64,000 nucleotides of DNA from Dipylidium caninum (Eukaryota; Platyhelminthes; Cestoda; Cyclophyllidea; Dipylidiidae). The notes under the pieces are model-generated. The model was not told the origin of the DNA. It did no database searches and worked only from the letters and a program-made list of their open reading frames with translations. Location: NCBI GenBank assembly GCA_017562135.1, contig QEYB01000158.1:496001-560000 (forward strand), in the 5' to 3' direction. Shown here in pieces: positions 36,201 to 45,930 of the stretch (positions are counted from its first letter, which is position 1; every line of letters begins with the position of its first letter). The position numbers and the translations under genes are program-made.

Positions 36201-38472
36201 GCCCACCTTTAAGGTCACAACAAAGAGGTCGGCTGGCTGGCTGGCTGACTGATTGACTGACTGAGATGTGGCAACCTCCTCACAGTCACAAACGTCTCAA
36301 CCACTTGGTTTTCCCTCTTTTTCTTTATCGTGTCTCCCCAGGACAATTTGCCCACTCCCGCTGGCGCCTGGTAGAGCTCGCAGTCCCACTCCAATTTACT
36401 TCATTTAATTCGCAGATGCGATTCCACGTCGAGTAATGTGGAAAAGAAAAAAGTGGCGACGAAATCTCCAAAATAGAAGACGATAAACCCACAAATTTTA
36501 AATCATTTCTGATATAGAGGAAAAGAGAGGCCTCCATCTAACGACGATTTATCACGTCCTCCACGTTCAATCGATGTTTCTCCCACAGATTATCACATTT
36601 TCCGTAAGTAGAAATTACTTTTCGTGGAGGAAAAATACACAAACTAATGTGATATTGTAAAAAAAAGTCTGATTCTTTTAGTGACTCTGGAAAAAAAAGA
36701 CAGAGATGATTTGCCTACTCGGTGGGACAAATTCCTAATTGTCAGTGGGATTTATTTCGTTTAATTACAGATAAAAAAGACAGTTTTTATAAAAAACGTG
36801 AAAAACCACGCTTTTCGTTTTCTACTTATATTTTACGCTCGTTTCACAGTTTCCACCTTAGTAATAGTTTGAAGTCTTCCGCCTGACGAGGGGCTCTTAA
36901 GGCGTTCATCGCCAATGCCTTTTTGCCGTTCAATGGCGGAGTGATGCCATGAGCCTCACGTTCACACCGCTGATGGTGCTACCTTGCGACGACTGAGCCG
37001 TGCGCCCTTACTCGCATGTCCTCCTTTGGTCAGCAAAGACACATGAACGTCGGAAGGCGGACGAGATGCCGTGGACAAAGGCTGAGGTTCTGCTATCGCA
37101 GCAGAGCCATCTCCTCCTCCTCCTCCCCCATTTGGCGAAACGACTCACCCCTTGTTCATTGTCCATTACACACTGCCTCCGTGGCCCGCCTTAACCTCAT
37201 TTTCTTGCCATTCCTTGCGACCCTCGAACATGTCAACCGGGAACTCACTGTCACTTGGCAGTTCTGTTGTCCCGCTCTTGTCGTAGCACGCGACGGGGTG
37301 ACGTTGCGTGATGAGTTAAGACGACAATTCGGTTGAAGCTTTCCTCGAATCGGATGTAAGAGCAGACACTTGAACGACCATTTAAAATTGTTTAATACAA
37401 TCACGGCAAGGAAGACCACTGCTTCCTCCTCTGTCAATCTGTTGAAGTGGCACACTTCGATGGTGAAGGACCTTCTCCGTCTTCTCCACTCCCCCCAGTC
37501 GAGGAGCTACTTTTCTCCTCTGACTTTGTTATGAGGCATTTTTTATCGAAGCTTTGTCTTCTCGCTCTCGCTGCCTTTCCTAATTCCCACGACTAACATG
37601 TTTGTCGGCGCAGAGTTTGTGGCCCCGATCTCATATTCCCTTTCCCCGCTTCCCCTTCGCAGATATCGAAGAAGGCTGTGGGTTCGGGTGTGGGACCCAG
37701 TCGACGAACGCCTGTCGGTGCGCGGTCTCGGGTGCAGGTTGGGGCGGAGAGGTGCAGGACCTCGCGGTAAGTTGTGTCGGCTTTTTTCGGCGATAAGAAG
37801 GGAGAGGCCGAGCCAATTCGCGCCTGCCATGTCGCTCCTTTGAGGAAGTACTGCTTCCCCTCGGGTTGTGCAACTTCGTCTCCGCTTGCTATCAATCTTT
37901 CGCCTGGGTATTTCAGACAGCGGTTCAAAGGGATGCGTTGGGGCCATCAGAACTCCAAGATAACTTCTCAAGCCGTATAGTTAAATAGGACCATAAAACT
38001 TAAGTAAATTGCTTGTTGTGAAGCATCGCTGTCCCGCACTGGTGTTCATGTAATTCCACATTCCACCTGGTGTCGCTCATTTTGAAGCAGTGGCTTCTTC
38101 CACCCTCTCCACTTGTTCCCAAGTTTGGCCGATGGCGAGGAGACGGAGAAGGAAGAAGAGGAGGAGGACGAAAAACCTTCAGCGCCTACCACCAAGGCTC
38201 CCGTGGCCGTTCGTCTACCCACGCGTCGGAGCGCTCGCACCAGGCGGGCGATGAATCTCGTCTTCGAGCCCAGTGATGAGGAGAGCGACGGTGCCGAGGC
38301 GAACGACGATGAGGATTTCGTGCCCTCGCCCCGACGGCAGCCACGTCAACAGAGTCGACAGAAGCAGCCGAGGGCGCGCGCTCGACTCGCAGCAGCGGGC
38401 GTCGCGACGCAGACATCGCCGAGGCTGCTTCAAAAACTCGAGAGGGAGGAGAGGCGACGAAATTTCTTTTAA
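27239..38472 (+). CDS. vrk1: Vaccinia-related kinase (VRK) family Ser/Thr protein kinase, ten exons
   Basis: VRKs are CK1-related nuclear kinases that phosphorylate histones and BAF. Exons: 27239-27377, 27626-27672, 27711-28016, 28677-28763, 31741-31876, 32570-32698, 34190-34315, 34534-34740, 37663-37766 and 38124-38472. Intron phases agree throughout if one G is removed from the GGGG at 34734-34737 in exon 8; the product is then about 542 residues. Motifs in order: GEIIGQGGFGRLYA glycine loop, YVLKI with the ATP-binding Lys, ENGPLFTETHFY (a VRK signature), EYIHSKDYVHTDIKASNLL catalytic loop, FYLADFGL, GTFEF, PPSRRGDLEIL (VRK-specific), then LGYTESPDYARCRSLL closing the C-lobe. The tail is basic, then acidic (ETEKEEEEEDEK), then Arg-rich, like VRK1 tails. 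The last two exons are in the frame that gives this tail; without the one-base change exon 9 would be read in another frame. Introns 4, 6 and 8 carry mariner and inverted repeats. VRK1 versus VRK2/3 rests on catalytic residues and tail only. Confidence 0.92.
27483..27496 (+). repeat. G14 homopolymer in VRK intron 1
   Basis: Fourteen consecutive Gs lie within the first intron of the kinase gene. Such runs are error-prone in sequencing, so the true length is uncertain. Confidence 0.85.
28861..29275 (+). repeat. Inverted repeat arm A (VRK intron 4)
   Basis: This 415-base segment recurs in reverse complement at 36110-36528. I counted about five substitutions and one extra four-base unit in a CAGT/CAGC tetranucleotide tract, so identity is near 99%. 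It contains no recognised coding sequence. It lies left of an isolated mariner-type terminal repeat at 29496-29516. Its partner is inside the second mariner element. Confidence 0.9.
29496..29516 (-). repeat. Isolated mariner terminal inverted repeat
   Basis: In reverse complement the site reads AGTGGAAACTATGAAACGGG. This is the same terminal sequence family as the ends of the two mariner copies at 32772-33974 and 34942-36858. No matching left end was found nearby, so this is a solo end or the edge of a deleted copy. Confidence 0.65.
29519..31740 (+). other. Remainder of VRK intron 4
   Basis: Between the solo terminal repeat and exon 5 I found no coding domain. A CT dinucleotide run lies at about 30517-30538. 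Frames on both strands are short and motif-free. Confidence 0.5.
31909..32200 (+). repeat. Long polypyrimidine, degenerate minisatellite-like tract in VRK intron 5
   Basis: About 290 bases are almost wholly C and T on the plus strand. A loosely repeated motif of the type TCTTCTCCTGGTC followed by TCCTC recurs several times. On the minus strand it is polypurine and codes acidic low-complexity frames that should not be taken for genes. It lies just after the exon 5 donor. Confidence 0.75.
32772..33974 (-). mobile_element. Degenerate mariner transposon copy 1 (VRK intron 6)
   Basis: The element is 1,203 bases, normal for mariner. Its terminal inverted repeats begin GCTCGGAAACTATGAAACG on the left and GGGCGGAAACCATGAAACG on the right, and a TA target duplication flanks both ends. 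On the minus strand, broken transposase remnants appear in order: IIIFDEEWTFVR (first catalytic Asp region), RRPHKAHLLLTNLL with the second acidic motif decayed, RRPHSPDIA (the SPD motif with the third Asp), and LNRWQKFMDANG near the C-terminus. Frameshifts and stops prevent function. The first 920 bases match copy 2 in inverted orientation. Confidence 0.85.
33054..33973 (+). repeat. Inverted repeat arm B (5' part of mariner copy 1)
   Basis: This 920-base arm is the reverse complement of 34943-35863. The only difference I could see is one inserted base and one adjacent change near 33110 (AGCCCATC against AGCTCCATC in transposase sense). The match starts in the terminal repeat and stops abruptly inside the transposase remnant after the RRPHSP codons. 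Confidence 0.92.
34943..35863 (+). repeat. Inverted repeat arm B' (5' part of mariner copy 2)
   Basis: This arm pairs with 33054-33973, separated by 969 bases that contain kinase exons 7 and 8. It is one base longer than its partner. Confidence 0.92.
36110..36528 (-). repeat. Inverted repeat arm A' (inside mariner copy 2)
   Basis: This is the reverse complement of 28861-29275, with a four-base expansion of the CAGT tract. It sits 246 bases beyond arm B', so the order A, B, B', A' is a nested palindrome. Confidence 0.9.
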
Positions 38473-41400
38473 AATCTGCAGCTAAAACCCACATTGCCCG
38501 ATTAGTGCACCGTTTGTAATTAGTCTTTGTGTGGGTCCAATGAGAAATCTATTTATATCCACTTGTAACTGGCTCCTTTTCTATTTCCCTCGCTCACCCT
38601 CGAGACCCATGGTTGTCATCCGCCGTAGTAGACGCCTTCAGGTTGATGCCATTTCACCTCCTGCTTCCGTTTCTCGGCTTAAATCTGGTCAGAGTGGGGT
38701 TTTTTCCTCCCCATAGTCACCTCGAAGGTGGATTCCGCCATGTGGGGTTTTGCTCGAGGGCAAAGTTTCGTACTTCGTGGTGTAGGGCGGGAAGGAGTCG
38801 ATTCACTGCCTCCTGGCTGTGGCTTCAGAAGCTTTTTCAGTCCTGAGTGAGGCGAGGCGATGTCACGAAGAGGTGAGGGACGCCGGTGCTGGCTAAAGTG
38901 TTAATGCTTTTCTGCCTTGCCCAGCGCGGTGTTACGCCTCCGCTGGTTCTCCGCAGTTGACGTTTGGCGACGGGATTCAATCGTCTCTCCGCACTTCCCA
39001 CCTTTCGAGACAGCAACCTGCTCCGAATTGCTTTTTCTTCATTCAACGCAGTTCGAAGAGATTGTGACAGGAGGCTTTTATTGAATGCGAGTAGGCCGGT
39101 CAGTAAATCGTACACTCGGACGTTTGATGCGTAGGCGTTTGTTCCCTGTCGCGGAGATCCCTCCGCTCTTACGATTACAGCATCGTCCGGATCTTCGAGA
39201 GGTTTTGATGACAACGGACACTGAGGAATCCGATTTGTCGGAGTTGTGCAGTGGAATGGGATGCTACGCCTCCCTCATGATTCTTCTCCGTTGGACTTGT
39301 CACGGGGGGGGAACTCCAGAGCCCCGAAGTTGTTCCAGCAAGTAGAACTGTAATCCCCGGACGGACCAGTCATCAGGTAGGAGCCTACAAAGGGGAATGA
39401 CAAAACCCGGGAAATTCGAGTGTCAAATGAGACCAAAATGAGGGGGAAGTCTGACCTTCCAAGGATGCCGGGTGAGACATTTACTTTGGCTGCGCTAATT
39501 AACCTTCTCTCTCATCGCGTCCGGCGGTCGGCGAACACGCGGCCGCGAGTGGCCGTTGTCCCGGCCGTGCCGCGCAGATTTACGACCTCGTGGAGAAGCC
39601 GCCATGGCGATGACTGGACAGGGGAGCGAGAGACGTGTGGTTTGCCGACGGCTCCGGGCTCCCCACCGCCTCTCGTCGACGGGCCACGGCGCATTGACGG
39701 CAGCGGTGGCCGTTTCCGTGGGCGGAGCGAGACTTGGCGACGAGGGCAGTCGAGTGTAGCGCCGACCACCGATTTCTTTTTAGATATTAGCGTCACCTCG
39801 GGCCAGGCCGCTTTTAGTTTAAATGGTCGAGTGAATCGCGTTACTTTTTGTTAACATTTCGTTTGGCTCAAGAAGGGCGACATGGAACAATGCAGCTTCA
39901 GCGCTTCCCCCTTTTCTCCTGTACCCACAAAAAACAACTCGAAGAAGTGTGTACCAGCGGGAGGAACGACAAAGTTACGACGTGTTTTCGTGACCACCGA
40001 CTGCTCGAGGGCAACGGTGGGGCGGAAAATGCCATGCGTGTCACACTTTTGCCCCGCCGGTGGGAGGAGCTCGGGCAGATCATAAATGCAAAAGGCGGAT
40101 ATCATGACAATCCGGTCGTTGTAATTGCCGCCTCTGCGAAGGGATAAGGAGGTTTTTCGTTTAGTTGTAGTCTCTGTGGGAGAAAATACCAAAAGTGACA
40201 GGAAGTGGGGAGAAGATTGCAGAAGTACGCGGGAAGAGAGGTGCGCTTTAATCCCTAGCAGTTGCATTACAATGCTTGACGCGATGGCGACATTGAAATC
40301 GCTCCAAACTGTGCCAGGGACTTCGACTGTTAAGAGCGAGAAATCACATAGTATGAGTGACGTCGTGAGTGGCCGCGATTCACCCCCCCCCCCCAAAAAA
40401 AAGGAGGTCCCGTGCACACTCGAACTTGTCGCCCAGACAGCCACTTGGGACTGTCGGTGTCGAGTGGGCGATGAACTTGTCGGGGGAAGGTGTTGCACTT
40501 GCAGAACTCGTAGAACGCTTGCACGATGTCGGAGAGGTCTTCGACGACTAGCAACTAGAAATGCCGCGGGTCCAGTCCCCGAAATGCCTGCGACCCACGC
40601 GATGCATTTACGCCGTTACGGCAACGCCTCTCCCACTTGCAGAGACTGCAATTTTAACGCTAAGGGAGTCGCCGCGCCAAGAGACGTACGCAGCCGACGC
40701 GCACGCTGAAGGTCTCAATTTAGCAACTCGAGGAATGCTGCGCCTCGCAGTCGGTGGCTCATTCTCCTCCGCGCTTATACCGCTTAGACACTGCCACGGG
40801 GAGCGAACAATTGTTCCAATTCAATATTGGTTATACAAATAACGAAAAAGCGTCCTGATCGCGTTAAAATCTGCAACCGGACAGGCCCTAAGCACGAGTA
40901 TCGGTGAGGAAGCGAACAAAACTAACCGTCACGAAGCTGGGGGCAGCTCAAACATTCTACTAAAACCCATCACAAGGACGCAGAAGAGAGGAAATTCCGG
41001 CAGAATAACTCCCAAAGCAAATTGAGATCCAACTGCGAAAGGTCAGGGGAGAGAGGAAAACCATCTCGACTCTTTACCGGGGCCGGATGATACCCCAACC
41101 CACGGTTTTCGGACATGCTTCAAAGCCACAAGCAGGTCAATGACATTCAAAGCGTGGCAAGATATATGGCAAAAAAGCATTTACACAGCTTGTGGAGAAG
41201 ATTGCGGGTCACCCAAAGCCGGGGCCGAACACGACATGCCCAAACGACCTCTGCCAGGGCAAAGCTTCCCATTAACCAATCAAAAATTGGAGCATGGCAT
41301 TTACCCCTGGTTCGGAAACCGCATCCATACAACTGCGCCGAGACCGTAGATCGCTTCGCGTCTGACACGACGATTGAATTCTGAAACATTAGGAACTTTG

Positions 41401-43174
41401 CCATGTGAGGTATAACTTTGTCACCCGTGTTCTGCCCCCGACTCAGAATGCGAGACTAAATGGTCACTGGAGCAATTCTTCCGGGGCTCAATGTCCAAAT
41501 CCGAGTCGACGTAGTTCGACAAAGGATTAACATGGGGGAGCGTGGCGCCCGAGAGGGACGCCCCTCGGGGTATAAGAAGTGGGCGGCCCAATGTTTCCCA
41601 GCTGTTCTGCCGTCGCAATCTCCGTGGCGCCACGTCCTCACGAGGCACCACGCTCGCCAACCGCGCAGTAAAGCTCGAACAACGCCCACGGCTCCTTGCG
41701 GTTATGCACGAGCACATCCCAGACTTGAAACAATTGCACACCGTGCGGCGTGCACGCGGGCGGCCACATCCCGACTCATCGGAGCGGGTAGACCGGACCA
41801 GTCGACTCACAAAGCCACCAGCGCGCCGAGCGCGACTCCACGGACGACCGATCAAACAGGTGCCGACGACCCAAGCCACGTAGAAGACCATGTGGAGCCA
41901 ACATAGCTTAGAACGAGGGCGGCGCCGGCCGACTGCACCCCGTCAACACGCGAAACAAGTCGACCAAGGCGGTATGACAGATTTACGAGAACCCAGAAGC
42001 CCGAAAACTTGAGAACTCGCCAGTCACCCGATTACCAGAATGTACTCGGCTTGACATTCCTGAGCCCAGACCATTACGGCCCTAAACACCGCCCTCCTGA
42101 CGGAATCCCGGCCAGACGCCAATGAAACCAACCAGACACCCTACCGAGCCAGACAGTCGAAACCCGCCACCCACACATGATGAGCGGGTCAACGCCTCGA
42201 AACCACCACAAGGCCCACTCGTCACGGCTCTTATCGGACGGTTACCGCCACCGGGTCACCCGTGCATGCGCCGACTTATGCATAAGCAACACATTAAGAC
42301 AAAGCATTTATTTCCAGCAACAAGACCGATGAAAAAACGTAAAGCATAAGCCGAACAACACTAACAAACGTAAAAAGCACTCAAAACCGCGACGATGTAA
42401 CGAATTCGCACTATAGGTTCAAGGCAGGACTGTACCACGGGCGGACCCCCGGGCGACACCACCAGTGATCCGAGGCGAGCGACGACGATCTACCGCGCCT
42501 AATTACACGTAAGCGAGACCCGGAAAGATCAAGTCAGGTGAAGACTTACTGCTCTACCGAAACCCAACTAACTCAGGCTTTGCATTTACCATGAGAACGA
42601 CCGAATCACGCGACTCGCGAGTGAAACAACTCCAAGAATTGTGCAAGGACAAACGTATTAGGGGGTGAGACGGTCGGGCACAACCGCCAGTGGTTTTATT
42701 GTGCACAAAAGTAACGCGCAACCCAACGATCGAAGATGACAGGTAAAATGAGATGAGCAGAGGCCGATGGCGTTCAAATTTTCAACAGGCTCACGCACGC
42801 ACACACAGACACGAATTGACTTAACGACGAAGCATTTACAAGTGCGAGCGGGACTGCATTTGGTTGCCACTGCTCCAGCTGAAATATCAAACGAAATGAC
42901 GGTTTTTACAAGAATGGCAAAATACTAGATTCCCCAGCGACCTATTACGGGAAGACGATTAGCCTAGCAACGCTAAAGTCCTGACAGCTTAAAACAATCC
43001 GGACTCAAAGGGGCAGTTGCCATCAGGCGCGGGCCTTCGATACGCTCACACGTCAACCAGCCACAGACAACGATATGCTATACACCGTTACACACTCGAA
43101 ACACGGCGAAATAATGAGATAATGTTAACCCACAAAGAAATACTATGACCTTACATTCGCGTCCAATCTCACCT
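38473..43174. other. Intergenic region between VRK and RRM protein genes
   Basis: The genes converge here, so both 3' UTRs should lie at the edges. No recognised gene was found. Long frames such as 39851-40498 (minus) and 40125-40709 (plus) overlap each other and show no domain. A C-run followed by an A-run lies at about 40382-40401. From about 40840 the plus strand becomes very poor in T (listed separately). Confidence 0.5.
40840..43160 (+). other. T-poor, A/C-rich block with strong strand asymmetry
   Basis: The plus strand is dominated by A, C and G. For example, the 60 bases from 42121 hold only 4 T. The asymmetry stops near the 3' end of the RRM gene. There is no long open frame and no terminal repeat that I could find. 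It may be the downstream or UTR region of the minus-strand gene, or an old element; its nature is unknown. Confidence 0.55.
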
Positions 43175-44163
43175 TTAGTTCCGCCCATAGCCGTACTGTG
43201 GTGCTGTCCGTGGTGGCGAACGATTTCCGCGACTGCTGTAGTAACCATAATCGTAAGACGAACCGTAGTTTCCTCCACGATCACTTTCGTGGTAATCGCG
43301 ACTGAGGGTGAGAAAGAAGAGCATCAAAGCGAAATAAAGAGAACCTACGGATAGTCATAGCCCGAAGGGGCCCCATAACTGCCGTAATTATCGTAGTAGT
43401 CGCCAGATCTTGGCACCGGTGGAGGAGCGGGGGGGCCACTAGACGGCTGACCATGATCACGGTACCGACTGTAATCGCTGTAGCTGCTTCCATAGTTGTC
43501 GAAACGACTACGAGGAGGAGATGGTTTTCTCGGCAGGTCCCTAGGTGGCGGAACAGGCTCAGGAGCTTGGCTCTGATAACCTCCACCATAGGGGCCATCT
43601 CTAGAAGCTGACCTCGGATTCCTGTCGTAATCGCGACCGGGGTAACGCCCTTGTGGGCCGCTGCTGTAGCTATCATAACCCCTAGAGGGACCGCGTGGGG
43701 GGTAGGGCCCGTAGCCGTCGCCTCCCCAGGCCGATGGGCCATCGTACCGACTGTCACGCATGCTTGGGTAACCACCAGGACCACCCATCCCTCGAGGACT
43801 TTCACGACCGTACGGGCCTCTGGGGGGGCCGCCAAAACGATCATCTCTGGGGTCGCGACGTGGGGCACGAGAGTTGAAACGACGACGCATGGGACCACCG
43901 CCGCCACTACCTTTTCCATGACTGAGCTCAACGTTTATTTTAACTCCATCGAACTCGGAATTGTGAAGTTTAGAAATGGCTGCCTCGGCATCCGCCTGGC
44001 TTTCCATGTGCTAAGACGATTAAAAAAACGAGAAGCGTCATACCACAAAAGCATAATTATTGACGATGTCACATTCGGTAACTTTTCCATAGAGTTCGAA
44101 ACGCTTCCGCAAATCCTGCGATTTGGAGCTGGGGTTCAGATTGCCGACGAAGATTTTGACCAT
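43175..44163 (-). CDS. RNA-binding protein with one N-terminal RRM and Gly/Tyr/Arg/Pro-rich tail (RBM4/lark-like)
   Basis: RRM proteins of this type act in splicing and RNA regulation. Exons on the minus strand: 44163-44044, 44010-43349 and 43301-43175. Phases agree (0 and 2), giving about 302 residues. The RRM is at residues 1-72, with RNP2 as KIFVGNL and RNP1 as NNYAFVHM, then a KINVELSHG end. YGKV.ECDIV..YAFVHM is the pattern of RBM4, lark and RBM14 RRMs. The rest is low complexity: RGG/PRRDPRDDR, many GYG, SRGYDSYSS and PPPRDLPRKPSPP, ending QYGYGRN. Such tails are typical of phase-separating RNA-binding proteins. A second RRM and the CCHC knuckle found in RBM4 are absent. The introns are only 33 and 47 bases. 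Reading straight through donor 2 would give a stop (TAG) at 43345, so intron retention would shorten the tail. Orthology beyond RBM4-like is not settled. Confidence 0.85.
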
Positions 44164-45930
44164 CGTTGCCCGCAACCGAAACTGGATGATTGTAAACACA
44201 AAGCGTTCGCCCACTAAAACAACGGATTACAAATAATGACTTGAGTTGTCTCACTTATTTACAGGGAGGCAAAAGCCTAATCTAGGTCATACACATAAAA
44301 CCTATTTTATATAACATAAAAAAATATGGGATTCGAGATGCTAAAGGCATTATTCAATCTCAGGCATTTATCTGCTGAACAACAATTTTTATTGTTTATG
44401 TACACTGTATATAGACAACCTTATTAGTGGATGTCAGTGCAGATTTTCTGGCAAACGTTACGGCGCATGTGGTTACCGTAATCTGTTGTGACTCAACCCA
44501 CATCACCCTCCAGCCATGCTATCTATCTGAATACCATATTTTCAAATTAATTCGAGTGCAGAAAGAGAACTACGCAAGGTCGCTTTCATCGAATTTATAT
44601 TAAAATCGTCCGCCCATTGTCAATGCCGGTTTCGACCTATGTGATGCCTTACTAATGAGTTTTTACCAAGTTACTACTAATTTCACAAACGCCTTGCTAC
44701 GCTCACTTCAAATAGTGACAGAAAGAAAGATGTTAGTATACCTTAAATTGATTCACCAATGTTGTGTTTTGGCTTAGAGAGAATTCATGGCCTCAGTGTT
44801 TGATCACGACTGGCTTCTAACCCTTTTTGAATCCACTGAGTAGATCGCCTTGATCCATAAGCCTCATTGACACCCAAATGCACTTCCAACCCTAACGGGG
44901 GATGGTAAAGTTTTTTGTTCCATGCCTGCAGGTAAAAGGCAGTTTAAATGGAAGGATTATTTGGGTGTATTTGTAAGTGAACACGTTTGATACGTATTTG
45001 CAAATGAATTACTCTTTCTATAATATACTCAGAGAGGAATCTTGGTCGGGAGAGAATGTAGGACTCCAGATTCCAACATTTTATCTAGTTTATATTGACA
45101 ATTGATCCAGATTGTGGTAACATTTTCGCTAACCACAGAAGATATCCAGATATCGGTCCTTGTTATTAGTCCTTAGGGCAGTACCTTTGATGAGGTTATT
45201 TTAAAGCGAAATTGCATCCACTAATGGGAAAAACTATACGAAAGATATGTTTAATTCTGCCTGTTCTTTAAACATCCAACGCAGCTGGCTATAGCGAACG
45301 CTAAAATTTGGCTAATACAAAGAGCATTGCGCACGCTGTCTGTTGGAAATGAGGAGAGGAGCAAATGTGATATCATAATGCCTTCGACTAATAAATCTGA
45401 CTTTCAGTAACCTTCAACTAGCCGACCAAAAGGCCTTGGAGGTTTTTTTTCCTATAACAATCACAATGCAAAGTGTACGATGTGTAGCCGGATCAGACAT
45501 GACTTGAGAAAGCCATCGTCCTCCGAGTCAGCTTTGCCCTTTCATTAAATCTGAGCTGATAACACCAAAAGAATAAGTTCCATTCGGCGAGTTAGTGCTA
45601 TTCCCTGAACAGCCTCGTGTAAAATTCACTTCGTAGAGTAGCTTCGTGGAGTGATTTTCATCCAGCTTCGAATCAGACCTCTCTCAACCTGAAAGTGCTC
45701 AAATTTGTCCAGAAAATCCTTTCAACGTCGGCCGTTTTGTGATTAGGCTCACTTCGCACAGTCGTTTAAATATGCCGCGGCCTCAAAATATCAATCGATA
45801 GCTTACTCAGAACTATCGATTATCGAATTTGTCCATCGCGTTCTTTACGCGCGCGTGAGAGCGCTGACTGGAGGGCCGGCGGACAGGTGCGTCAAGTGAG
45901 GCCGCTCAATCGTAAGGCGTTCGTGCTTCC
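44164..45930. promoter_or_regulatory. Divergent spacer between RRM protein and dynein genes
   Basis: Coding starts point away from each other across 1,767 bases, so both promoters must be here unless leaders are trans-spliced from elsewhere. The left part is AT-rich and the last 200 bases before the dynein start are GC-richer. I found no coding sequence. Confidence 0.5.
45792..45826 (+). promoter_or_regulatory. Clustered ATCGAT boxes (DRE-like) upstream of dynein
   Basis: AATCGATA at 45793-45800 is followed by TATCGATTATCGA at 45814-45826, about 105-140 bases before the dynein ATG. The motif resembles the TATCGATA box bound by DREF in insects. Whether flatworms use it is unknown; the call rests on motif clustering and position. 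Confidence 0.35.

Larger units (their letters stand above)
34942..36858 (+). mobile_element. Degenerate mariner transposon copy 2 with internal insertion (VRK intron 8)
   Basis: Terminal repeats are AGGCGGAAACCATGAAACGAG on the left and, in reverse complement, AGGTGGAAACTGTGAAACGAG on the right. The right side is followed by TA and the left is preceded by CA, so one target site has probably mutated. Its 5' 920 bases equal copy 1. A C-terminal transposase remnant, RWDKFLIVSGIYF, lies at 36720-36758 and differs from that of copy 1, so the two 3' ends come from diverged elements. The copy is about 700 bases longer than a normal mariner; the excess includes inverted repeat arm A' at 36110-36528. 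Confidence 0.8.

Noticed and set aside
41540..41560. TGGCGCCCGAGAGGGACG, resembling a retroelement tRNA primer-binding site
   Set aside because: No upstream or downstream long terminal repeats, polypurine tract or reverse transcriptase frame could be found, so the match is probably chance.
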